NCBI GenBank assembly: GCA_019421105.1
Contig: JAHZFY010000011.1
Coordinates: 1 to 8,659, forward strand
DNA from: a bacterium
Lineage (GTDB): Bacteria; Bacillota_I; Bacilli_A; RFN20; CAG-826
DNA length: 8,659 nucleotides
Direction of reading: 5' to 3'
The position numbers and the translations under genes were made by a program. The notes beneath the pieces are model-generated. The model did no database searches. It was not told the origin of the DNA and saw only the letters and a program-made list of their open reading frames with translations. Of the stretch, positions 1 to 6,288 are shown one piece after another. The number at the start of each line of letters is the position of its first letter. Positions within the stretch are counted from its first letter, which is position 1.

Positions 1-127
1 GAATTAAAAATGTATCACCAGTAATTGGTTGATGTTTTATATATAAAAACAATAGGACAACTAAAAAGGATATACCGCCAATTAAAACGCCATTGCTAAA
101 TCCTAATTTTACTTCTTTAAAAATCAT
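1..127 (-). CDS. mgtE: C-terminal part of MgtE (TM3 onward), separate -1 frame, partial at window edge
   Basis: This is the continuation of the magnesium transporter in the -1 frame relative to the upstream part. It begins at an ATG (127-125) that overlaps the TGA stop of the first part as ATGA. It reads 42 residues to the window edge, starting MIFKEVKLGFSNGVLIGG and followed by a hydrophobic segment. In intact MgtE this is the place of the short cytoplasmic loop and TM3, and no conserved stretch seems to be missing at the junction. I see no good Shine-Dalgarno before this ATG. If it is translated, that would need termination-reinitiation at ATGA or a -1 slip. The alternative is that mgtE simply carries a one-base deletion (or sequencing error) in an A run, and that this is the 3' half of a broken gene. 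Confidence 0.6.
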   Translation of the reverse strand, partial: MIFKEVKLGFSNGVLIGGISFLVVLLFLYIKHQPITGDTFLI

Positions 128-1176
128 TTTAAGCGTTTTTTAGTATTTGTTTCTTCACTATTTAAATATCGAATGGTTACCGCTAAAGATTGTGTTCCAA
201 CATTTCCAGCCATATCTAAGACAATAGATTGGAAAAATACAACCATTGGAATAATGGCAATAATTGCTTCAAATTGTGATATTAATAAGGATACACATAA
301 ACCTAATACTAGTAATAAAACTAGCCATGGAACACGTTTTTTCAATGATTTAAAATAAGGTTCATCTATATCTTCTTCTTTGCTTAAACCTGCTAGTTTT
401 GCATAGTCTTCTTCGAATTCTTCTTCAACAGCTTCGATGACATCACTTGATGTGATAACACCAATTAACTTATATTCATCATTTAAAACTGGAACCATCG
501 GTAGAGCGTCTTGTTTTAAATCGTTGATTACTTCACTAACTTTGGCCTTATCTTTTAAATATGGATAGTTATGGTGAATGATGGTGTTTATATCTGTATC
601 AGCTCTTGCGATGATGAGATCTTTTAAATCGATACATCCATAAAATGTACCATCTTCTTCAATGACATATATGGTATTTACATTATCATTTTCATTAGCA
701 TTTTTAATAACTAATCTCATTGCTTGTTTGATAGTGGAAGAATGAGGGATGGCTATGTAGTTAGTGGTCATTTTACTACCGATTTCATCTTCTTCATAAC
801 TTGCGATTAACTTAATGTCTTCAACTGCTTCATCTTCCATTTTAGAAACAATTGATGTACGGTCTTCTTTATCTAATTCCTCTAATACGTCAATAGCATC
901 GTCAGCATCCATTTCCTCGATGATGTCCGCGGCTTTTTCATCATCTAATTCTTCAATATAATCTTCAACATCGTCTAAATAAGCAAAAACTTCTGATGTT
1001 AGTTTATCTCCTAATACCTCATATAATTTCGCTCTTTCATCTTTGCTTAGATATACAACAGCATCCGCTATATCACTTTCGTGGTAGTGCTCTAATTCTT
1101 TTTTTAACTTTCGTTTAGACAAATCAGATCTAATTAAAGTTAAGATTTCTTGATTAATTTGTTTACTTGTTTTCAT
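124..1176 (-). CDS. mgtE: Magnesium transporter MgtE, N-terminal/CBS/TM1-2 part (gene frame-interrupted)
   Basis: MgtE is a Mg2+-gated magnesium channel of the cytoplasmic membrane. The 350-residue product shows the family order. It has an acidic superhelical MgtE_N domain (about 30-130, rich in D/E such as DDEKAADIIEEMDADDAIDVLEELD), a CBS pair (about 136-255), a connecting helix, TM1 (about 283-302) and TM2 (about 308-330). TM2 carries the family signature around GNVGTQSLAVTIR (324-336). The family is usually about 450 residues; this frame stops at TGA in the TM2-TM3 loop and the rest continues in the -1 frame (1-127). The start at 1176 is chosen because AGGAGG (1189-1184) lies 7 nt upstream. 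A longer open frame from 1221 would run through the terminator hairpin. It is regulated by the M-box riboswitch upstream. Family assignment is certain; whether the locus makes a functional transporter is not. Confidence 0.9.
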   Translation of the reverse strand: MKTSKQINQEILTLIRSDLSKRKLKKELEHYHESDIADAVVYLSKDERAKLYEVLGDKLTSEVFAYLDDVEDYIEELDDEKAADIIEEMDADDAIDVLEELDKEDRTSIVSKMEDEAVEDIKLIASYEEDEIGSKMTTNYIAIPHSSTIKQAMRLVIKNANENDNVNTIYVIEEDGTFYGCIDLKDLIIARADTDINTIIHHNYPYLKDKAKVSEVINDLKQDALPMVPVLNDEYKLIGVITSSDVIEAVEEEFEEDYAKLAGLSKEEDIDEPYFKSLKKRVPWLVLLLVLGLCVSLLISQFEAIIAIIPMVVFFQSIVLDMAGNVGTQSLAVTIRYLNSEETNTKKRLK

Positions 1177-1193
1177 AAAAGCACCTCCTAAAT

Positions 1194-1218
1194 AAAAAAC
1201 TACTGATATATCAGTAGT
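1194..1218 (-). terminator. Intrinsic terminator, expression platform of the M-box riboswitch
   Basis: A perfect 20-nt palindrome (1199-1218) can fold into an 8-bp stem (ACTACTGA/TCAGTAGT) with a TATA loop, and a T run follows on the minus strand. It lies between the M-box aptamer and the mgtE ribosome binding site. That is the expected position for a Mg2+-dependent transcription terminator. Confidence 0.85.
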
Positions 1219-1238
1219 CAACTCATAAAATTAAAACA

Positions 1239-1387
1239 CCACCAACGTGTGAGCTTTAACTTCATAAAGCGGTGTAATTGTATTAGAATATGCCTTGATG
1301 TCGACATATACTGCTGGCCCTCTATTAGTGTCTCCACTAGGTCGCGGCAACAATCCATATCTTTATGTTAGTCTCGCCTACCGATAG
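1239..1387 (-). promoter_or_regulatory. M-box (ykoK leader) Mg2+ riboswitch aptamer
   Basis: Read on the minus strand, the leader has the conserved M-box pieces in order: GGTAGGCGAGAC (1382-1371), ATATGG (1360-1355), TTGCCGC close after it, and near the 3' end GTTAAAGCTC (1260-1251). The outer ends pair as CUAUCGGU with GUUGGUGG, using several G-U pairs, to close the structure over about 149 nt. In this class Mg2+ binding compacts the RNA and favours the terminator, so the transporter is made when Mg2+ is low. A terminator (1194-1218) and a magnesium transporter gene follow directly, which supports the call strongly. Confidence 0.9.
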
Positions 1388-1400
1388 ATCTTACAATTTA

Positions 1401-1429
1401 GTTATATATGTTTTAATTAAAACTTGCAA
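1401..1429 (-). promoter_or_regulatory. Sigma-A-type promoter of the M-box/mgtE unit
   Basis: On the minus strand TTGCAA (1429-1424) and TATAAC (1406-1401) are separated by 17 nt. The predicted start of transcription (about 1394) lies a few bases before the 5' strand of the M-box closing helix, so the riboswitch would begin almost at the transcript's 5' end. Confidence 0.6.
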
Positions 1430-1448
1430 TAAAAACCGTAAAAGTTTC

Positions 1449-1476
1449 TTGAAAAAATATTAATAATTAATAAAAT
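1449..1476 (+). promoter_or_regulatory. Possible promoter of asnA giving a leaderless transcript
   Basis: TTGAAA (1449-1454) and TAAAAT (1471-1476) are separated by 16 nt. The expected start of transcription, about 7 nt after the -10 box, falls at or next to the A of the asnA ATG (1483). No Shine-Dalgarno is visible before that ATG, so a leaderless mRNA is plausible. The region is very AT-rich and the match may be chance. Confidence 0.35.
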
Positions 1477-1482
1477 TAAAAC

Positions 1483-2452
1483 ATGGTCTATAAAGTTGAT
1501 AAAAATTATAAAAGCGATAGAAATATTATCGAGGTTGAATTAGCGATTAAATTCATTAAAGATACCTTTGAAAAAAGATTAGCTAAAAAATTAAATTTAA
1601 TTAGAGTAAGCGCTCCCATAATGGTTTTAAAATCCACTGGATTAAATGATGAATTAAACGGCGTTGAAAAGCCAGTTAGTTTTCATACTAATTCTTTTGA
1701 TGATGAGATACAAGTCGTTCAAAGTTTAGCTAAATGGAAAAGAAACGCCTTAAAAGAATACGAACGCTATTAGAAAAGATCAAACACTAGATAACGTTCA
1801 TTCTTTATATGTCGATCAATGGGATTATGAAATTGTCATAAATCAAAACGATAGAAATAAAAAATTCCTTTTTAAAACAGTGAAACAAATTTATAAAGTT
1901 TTATTAAAAGTAGAAGAAGACATATATAAAAAGTACCCCAATTTAAAACCAACATTGGCAAAAAACATCAAATTTATCTCTACCAAACAACTTGAAAAAA
2001 TGTATCCAAATTTAACAAGAAAAGAAAAAGAATATGCGATTTGCAAAGAATTTGGTTCAGTTTTCTTGTTTCAAATTGGTTGGCCTTTAAAAGATGGTAT
2101 GCCTCATGATGGAAGAGCAGCAGATTATGATGATTGGAAATTAAATGGTGATATTTTAGTTTTTGATGAAGTTATCGACGCTCCATTAGAGTTATCATCT
2201 ATGGGTATTAGAGTGGATAAAGATTCGTTGTTAAAACAACTCAAATATAAAAATGAATTGGATAAGTTGAATAATAAATATACTCAAGATGTTATTTCAG
2301 GCAATCTTCCTTTCACAATCGGTGGAGGAATTGGACAATCTCGTATATGCATGTTTTATTTAAAAAAAGCGCACATCGGTGAAGTGCAAGCCTCTTTATG
2401 GCCTAAAGAACAAACCGAACTAGCTAAACTAAACAACATTAAATTGCTTTAA
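1483..2452 (+). pseudogene. asnA: Asparagine synthetase A (aspartate-ammonia ligase), frameshifted with a ~35-bp internal deletion
   Basis: AsnA makes asparagine from aspartate, ammonia and ATP and has a class II aminoacyl-tRNA synthetase fold. The 5' part (1483-1773) encodes about 92 recognisable residues, including GLNDELNGVEKPVSF and SLAKWKRNALKEY. The frame then changes at 1762, and from 1763 the second frame reads NAIRKDQTLDNVHSLYVDQWD. It continues through DYDDW, LNGDI, ELSSMGIRVD and GGGIGQSR to the TAA at 2452. In intact homologues about 12 residues, including the conserved GEGLYT-type motif, lie between KEY and NAIR. Here a single G stands in their place, consistent with a 35-bp deletion. 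A ribosomal +1 shift could restore the frame but not the missing residues, so I call a pseudogene or an assembly defect. Everything after the junction is well conserved, so any inactivation is recent. No Shine-Dalgarno is seen, and an in-frame TAA five nt upstream (1477-1479) prevents an earlier start. Confidence 0.85.
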
Positions 2453-2920
2453 TTAAAAATTATTATCGATTTTATGCGCGCATCTATACGCTATAAAATC
2501 TCCAATTAAACTTGCACAATATCCAACTATAAATACATATGGTGCTGTCCAAAGCCAATTTAAAAAGGCTATTAAATGATCTTGATTATAGACAATAAAA
2601 TTAACGATTGTGATCGTTGGGTTTATAAATATAAAAAATATAGAATTGATTATAAGCGTAGCTAATAAACGATACAAAATATTATTCGTATAAGTTTCAT
2701 TTTCTACTTTAAAAATTTTTGTGAACCATTTACCAATTTTGACTAATGGAAGGCTACTTCCTATTATAACCCCAACTAAAAATGCAACCGAAAAATTTAA
2801 TAAAAGATTGTTCCAGTCGACATATTGAGAAAACAAAAACTGCACTGAAAAATTTAACAAAAATGCGACTATTAAATTAGATAATAAAACATATGTAAAG
2901 TTTGCAATTTTACTTCTCAT
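2453..2920 (-). CDS. Small four-helix membrane protein, possibly DUF2798-like
   Basis: The 155-residue product is very hydrophobic, with four likely membrane segments at about 9-31, 39-60, 85-107 and 124-146. Between the second and third is a short cytoplasmic stretch with IGKWFTKIF (62-70) and a YRLLATL motif (83-89). The general layout of paired helices around a GKW motif reminds me of DUF2798-type proteins, but I cannot confirm this and no function is known. ATG 2920 is preferred to a TTG one codon upstream. The gene overlaps the end of the HAD gene by 11 nt and has only a weak AGG upstream, so it is probably translationally coupled as the last gene of the operon. Its TAA (2455-2453) directly abuts the asnA stop on the other strand, with no terminator visible between them. 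Confidence 0.7.
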   Translation of the reverse strand: MRSKIANFTYVLLSNLIVAFLLNFSVQFLFSQYVDWNNLLLNFSVAFLVGVIIGSSLPLVKIGKWFTKIFKVENETYTNNILYRLLATLIINSIFFIFINPTITIVNFIVYNQDHLIAFLNWLWTAPYVFIVGYCASLIGDFIAYRCAHKIDNNF

Positions 2921-3704
2921 CAACCAAACCTAAATATTTTAATCCATTTAAGATGCCATCTTCTTCAATGTTGCTAGTTACATAGTATGCGTAGGGCTTT
3001 ACTTCTTCTTTCCCATTACCTAAACAAATACCATATTTAACATGGTTAAACATATCGATGTCGTTAACATCATCACCAAAAGCGGCGATTTCTTCTTTTT
3101 GATAACCAAAATGATTTATCAATGCTTCTATCCCTTCTTTTTTTGAGAAAAGCTTAGTTGTAATTTCAACATTGCAATCAAAAAATCTATCTTTTGTAAC
3201 ACCTTGAATCTCATCAAGAATATAGTCTTTATCTTTGCTTATATAAACTTGAATTGCTAAAACTTCCTCATCTTTATAATTTTTAATATCTTGAGGATAT
3301 GGTTCATAAAAAATCTCATAAAAAGACTTCACATTAACATCATCATTTACATTTTTTAAATATGCAGTTTTAAGTGTTGAAATCATATAAGAGACATTAT
3401 ATTTATCAAGGGTGGTTATGATTTCTTTTACTTTATCTTTGCTTAAATAATGCGCGTATAAAACCTTGTCTTTTAAAAATGCCGCTCCGCCATTTGAAAC
3501 TGAATATCCATCAAAATTAAAATATTCAAAAGTTTTTAATCCTTTTAAAGAAAAATAAGATCTTGCTGAATTAATAAAAATTTTTATTCCTTGTTTTTGA
3601 ATATCGTTAATTGCTTTTATAGCAGAAGGAATGAAGGACTTAGTTTTATGATCAAATAATGTCCAGTCAAAATCAAAAAATATTCCCTTAATTTTATTGT
3701 TCAT
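2910..3704 (-). CDS. Cof-type HAD-superfamily phosphatase (HAD-IIB)
   Basis: This is a 264-residue cytoplasmic HAD hydrolase, the usual length for Cof/YidA-like sugar- or nucleotide-phosphate phosphatases. Motif I is D11-F-D13-W-T-L, with Asp11 the expected nucleophile. Motif II is S46 in INSARS, motif III is Lys188/189 in SKKEGIEAL, and motif IV is G210-D-D-V-N-D215. A type IIB cap lies between motifs II and III (about 80-185), and SNGGA (70-74) is typical of the family. Trp14 stands where most members have Gly (DxDGT), which is a variant rather than a defect. AAGGA (3717-3713) overlaps the stop codon of the upstream gene and sets the start at 3704. Cotranscription with the EEP-fold gene and the small membrane gene is likely. 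The substrate cannot be told from sequence. Confidence 0.9.
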   Translation of the reverse strand: MNNKIKGIFFDFDWTLFDHKTKSFIPSAIKAINDIQKQGIKIFINSARSYFSLKGLKTFEYFNFDGYSVSNGGAAFLKDKVLYAHYLSKDKVKEIITTLDKYNVSYMISTLKTAYLKNVNDDVNVKSFYEIFYEPYPQDIKNYKDEEVLAIQVYISKDKDYILDEIQGVTKDRFFDCNVEITTKLFSKKEGIEALINHFGYQKEEIAAFGDDVNDIDMFNHVKYGICLGNGKEEVKPYAYYVTSNIEEDGILNGLKYLGLVDEK

Positions 3705-3715
3705 ATCTAAATTCC

Positions 3716-4897
3716 TTACATTAATTCAAACTCGATAGTTGTTGGGTGATGATCTGAAAACGCAAACATATCAGTTGTTTCGTCTTTAGTTGGAGTGGTG
3801 AATGTCTTTTTAATTTTAATATTGTTTGAAACAATAAATCCATCCACACTAGATACATATGTATATCCTTTTTCATATGGTCTATCACAACCTCTAATTG
3901 TTGGCACATCATTTGCGGCAACAATGGTGAAGTTCTCATCAAAAATGGACTCTTTATTTTCATCAAACATAAATGAAACCCAATTCGGTTTTTGCTGTTT
4001 AAAAGACTCTTTAAATGGTAAATTATTTTCATCGTAAAAAGGATACATTGGATTATTTGTTAACAAATCATGATTGAAGTCTCCTCCAACAATGACATAA
4101 TTTCCTTTATTATATTCGCTTATGATATATTCATTGAGCTGTTCAATTTGTTTGTTTCTTATTTTTCCACCTTCATCATAAGCTGACATGTGAGAATTGA
4201 TTAAAACTAATTCTTTGTCATTTGAGGTTGGTAAATAATGGACAGAAAAGCATCTATCTAAATCAAAGAATTTATCAGGGAAAGCATCAGAGATAACATA
4301 AGATTTTCTAACAGCGTCATCAATTTTATATTTGCTCAATGTTTGTTGTCCTGCGATTGATTTACCATGGTTATCGTATAATGGATATGCAAGATATGCT
4401 GAATGGAAATTAACAGCGTATGTTGATGCATATTGATTTAATTGTTCTTCGATCATTTTTTGTTGATTGATATGATACGCTCTATCTGAATCTTGATCAA
4501 CTTCTTGAACAAACACAAAATCAGAATCTAATTCTTTTAAAACATCGATAGAACCTTTAGTGTTTTTTAAGACATCTTCATAGGATATTCCTTTTCCATA
4601 ATGTCCATATAATAAAGTTCCATCGACATCGATACCTTCATCTAAAAAGAAGGAGTATTCTTTAGAATAAGCACCAAAACCAATGTTATAACTAGTTATG
4701 GTTAGACTTTCATTTACTGATACGATTTCTTCTTTATTGTTTTTAACATCAAGTTTTAGATTATCTTCAATTCTATAATAAGTCGCTATGACATAGACAA
4801 AATAAGTTCCGATGGTTAAAACAAACACACCCAAAAGAGAACCTAAACTTATTCCAATTATTTTTAAGGCTTTTAAAATATTGCTTTTATTTTTCAT
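3716..4897 (-). CDS. Membrane-anchored endonuclease/exonuclease/phosphatase (EEP) family protein
   Basis: The 393-residue protein has a short basic N terminus and one membrane segment (about 12-38). An EEP-fold catalytic domain follows, probably outside the cell by the positive-inside rule. EEP landmarks in order are SYNIG (Asn71), the metal ligand Glu132 in QEVD, NSHMSAYD (234-241), GGDFNHD (271-277), a VDGFIVS strand, and the C-terminal SDHHP (Asp382, His383). All catalytic positions appear intact. The family includes DNases, sphingomyelinases, inositol-phosphate phosphatases and sugar-phosphate hydrolases. A surface-anchored nuclease or phosphodiesterase used for nutrient salvage is a reasonable inference, but the substrate is open. 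GGAG lies 8 nt before ATG 4897. It is the first gene of a three-gene operon with its own promoter at 4919-4947. Confidence 0.88.
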   Translation of the reverse strand: MKNKSNILKALKIIGISLGSLLGVFVLTIGTYFVYVIATYYRIEDNLKLDVKNNKEEIVSVNESLTITSYNIGFGAYSKEYSFFLDEGIDVDGTLLYGHYGKGISYEDVLKNTKGSIDVLKELDSDFVFVQEVDQDSDRAYHINQQKMIEEQLNQYASTYAVNFHSAYLAYPLYDNHGKSIAGQQTLSKYKIDDAVRKSYVISDAFPDKFFDLDRCFSVHYLPTSNDKELVLINSHMSAYDEGGKIRNKQIEQLNEYIISEYNKGNYVIVGGDFNHDLLTNNPMYPFYDENNLPFKESFKQQKPNWVSFMFDENKESIFDENFTIVAANDVPTIRGCDRPYEKGYTYVSSVDGFIVSNNIKIKKTFTTPTKDETTDMFAFSDHHPTTIEFELM

Positions 4898-4918
4898 TTA
4901 TATAGTCTCCTATTATTT

Positions 4919-4947
4919 ATTTTAGTTTTTATAAACTCATATGACAA
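4919..4947 (-). promoter_or_regulatory. Promoter of the EEP-HAD-membrane protein operon
   Basis: On the minus strand TTGTCA (4947-4942) and TAAAAT (4924-4919) are separated by 17 nt. The predicted start at about 4912 gives a leader of around 15 nt that still contains the GGAG ribosome binding site. Confidence 0.55.
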
Positions 4948-4963
4948 ATAATTTAAAAAAGCA

Positions 4964-4992
4964 TTGATTATATTTTTTCATAAATGCATAAT
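4964..4992 (+). promoter_or_regulatory. Probable promoter of the repeat-containing lipoprotein gene
   Basis: TTGATT (4964-4969) and CATAAT (4987-4992) are separated by 17 nt. An alternative -10 box, TAATAT (4989-4994), would have a 19-nt spacer. It diverges from the operon promoter at 4919-4947, and both fit in a 129-nt intergenic region. Confidence 0.45.
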
Positions 4993-5026
4993 ATACCTAA
5001 ACTTATTATTGGAGGGTCCTTACAAT

Positions 5027-6199
5027 ATGAAAAAGGGTAAAGTTTTGTTTTTTTCATTAGTTGGACTTGCGTTAGTCGCGTGTACAACCAAGCCAACTAC
5101 CACATTAAGTAGTAATACTCAAGATAGCACTACATCTAAGCCTGATGTTACTACAACCGAACCAACATCCACTGAAACTAGCAGTGAACCTACAAGTACT
5201 GAAACAACAACTGAAACAACAACCACAACAACAGTTGTCGATAAAACTTGGAGTGCCGAAATTGTTGAAATGATGAAAAATAACTTAGGTGGTTATGTTG
5301 TTCCTTACTTTGAAGTCGAAGGCACTTGGACTGAATTATATGGCAGCGTCTCTTTTGAATTACCTAGCTATGTTGAAAAAGATGTAACTACAGTTAAAAA
5401 TGTTTTAATGGAAAATCATTATGATGATGTTACTGCTGATTTTGGTGAAGAAGCAGGGCCTAATGATTGGTATTTAGTCCATCATTTTGGAGAAAAAAAT
5501 GAAAAAGTAGTTTTAGCATATACATTTATTTATTCCACTAGGGCAGAAATTTGCTTTGAATATCAAGAATATGAAACGGTTTGGGATGAAGCAGTAATCA
5601 ATGATGAAATATTTAATGTATTTGGTGATGTTACTTTACCAAAGCTAACTGCAGATTTTGATTACTTAGAATATTTTGATAATAGTGATTCCATCAATGA
5701 ATTTGTAGTAAATGTTTATGGAGCGGATGTAACTGCAGCATATAAAACAACTTTATTAGCCAATGAATGGCAAGAAGTTGAAGGAAAAATCATCAATAGT
5801 TCTAAAACAGCTGAAATAAAACTAACTTATGATGCAGATAAAAATATGACACATATGAGTATAGTCGAATATGTTGAAACATTTGCTAATTGGCCAGCTG
5901 AAACCGTTCAAAATTTATTAACACAACACGGCTATCCTGTTAGTGTTCCAGCAGTTGAAGGTGCTGATGCTTACGCAATGGATTTAAGCGATCCTGATTG
6001 GTATATCGGCGTTGTTTGTTATTCAAGTGATTGTGCAGCGTTTACTGAAAAAGTTTATGAAGCTTATACAGGTCTAGAAGGTTGGACAATTGATAAAGAA
6101 CAAGCAGTTATTGAACATACCTCTGGTGCATATGTTGAAATTTATGATTATAGCGATGAAGCCAATCCATTTATCGAAATTTTAATCAACAAAGAATAA
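5027..6199 (+). CDS. Surface lipoprotein with Thr-rich stalk and three divergent ~100-residue repeats
   Basis: The 390-residue precursor has a lipoprotein signal peptide (KK, hydrophobic core, lipobox LVA-C19). Residues 20-71 are a Thr/Ser/Glu/Pro stalk with EPTSTET twice. The remainder looks like three tandem modules at about 75-183, 186-286 and 289-389. Each opens with a Trp (W75, W186, W289) and has a V/L-P some 16-20 residues later. Each then has a helix-like stretch ending in an aromatic (around 121-133, 236-248, 341-353) and closes with an A-x-hydrophobic beta strand (AEICFEY, AEIKLTY, AYVEIYDY). I do not recognise the family and see no catalytic motif. Binding of a ligand or surface at the membrane's outer face is an inference. 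The start at 5027 is set by GGAGGG (5011-5016) and by the signal peptide; an upstream in-frame ATG at 4964 overlaps the promoter and lacks both. It is monocistronic, closed by the terminator at 6221-6248. Confidence 0.88.
   Translation: MKKGKVLFFSLVGLALVACTTKPTTTLSSNTQDSTTSKPDVTTTEPTSTETSSEPTSTETTTETTTTTTVVDKTWSAEIVEMMKNNLGGYVVPYFEVEGTWTELYGSVSFELPSYVEKDVTTVKNVLMENHYDDVTADFGEEAGPNDWYLVHHFGEKNEKVVLAYTFIYSTRAEICFEYQEYETVWDEAVINDEIFNVFGDVTLPKLTADFDYLEYFDNSDSINEFVVNVYGADVTAAYKTTLLANEWQEVEGKIINSSKTAEIKLTYDADKNMTHMSIVEYVETFANWPAETVQNLLTQHGYPVSVPAVEGADAYAMDLSDPDWYIGVVCYSSDCAAFTEKVYEAYTGLEGWTIDKEQAVIEHTSGAYVEIYDYSDEANPFIEILINKE
5084..5239 (+). repeat. Low-complexity Thr/Ser/Glu/Pro stalk-coding repeat
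   Basis: This stretch codes residues 20-71 of the lipoprotein. It contains runs of ACA/ACT/ACC triplets with interspersed GAA and CCA/CCT, including two copies of a seven-codon unit for EPTSTET (5159-5179 and 5186-5206). Changes in triplet number would alter stalk length without shifting the frame. Confidence 0.7.
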
Positions 6200-6220
6200 T
6201 TTTTTAAATCGAATTATTTT

Positions 6221-6248
6221 AAAAGTGTGATTGTATCACACTTTTTTT
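6221..6248 (+). terminator. Intrinsic terminator after the repeat lipoprotein
   Basis: AAAAGTGTGAT (6221-6231) pairs perfectly with ATCACACTTTT (6235-6245) around a TGT loop, and the T run extends to 6248. It could also work on the minus strand because the left arm begins with an A run. Confidence 0.9.
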
Positions 6249-6261
6249 ATTGTTAAAAAAA

Positions 6262-6270
6262 TGATATAAA
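6262..6270 (+). promoter_or_regulatory. Extended -10 promoter of the Nudix gene
   Basis: TGATATAAA matches an extended -10 element (TG-N-TATAAA). The place of a -35 box is occupied by the tail of the preceding terminator and shows no clear match. Transcription would start near 6277, just before the GAGGGA ribosome binding site. Confidence 0.45.
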
Positions 6271-6288
6271 TATTGTTGAGGGAAGATT

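Noticed and set aside
109..126. Reading TGA as Trp (code 4) to repair mgtE
   Set aside because: The same frame meets TAA four codons later, and only the -1 frame continues MgtE. The sigma gene also ends naturally at TGA.
173..358. Plus-strand open frame inside mgtE
   Set aside because: Antisense shadow of a well-recognised transporter, with no ribosome site and no recognisable protein.
1177..1221. N-terminal extension of MgtE starting at 1221
   Set aside because: It would translate the terminator hairpin and the ribosome binding site; ATG 1176 has AGGAGG at the right distance and matches the family start better.
1388..1482. T-box or other leader RNA controlling asnA
   Set aside because: The space before asnA is short and AT-rich, with no T-box motif and no stable hairpin.
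1880..2452. Separate gene starting at GTG 1880
   Set aside because: Clear AsnA sequence is already in the same frame from 1763, so this is only the 3' part of the broken asnA.
3721..4037. Two open frames inside the EEP gene, one on each strand
   Set aside because: Shadows of the intact EEP-fold gene, whose catalytic motifs are all in the main frame.
4964..5026. Earlier start of the repeat lipoprotein
   Set aside because: It would bury the signal peptide and overlap the promoter; GGAGGG and the lipobox place the start at 5027.
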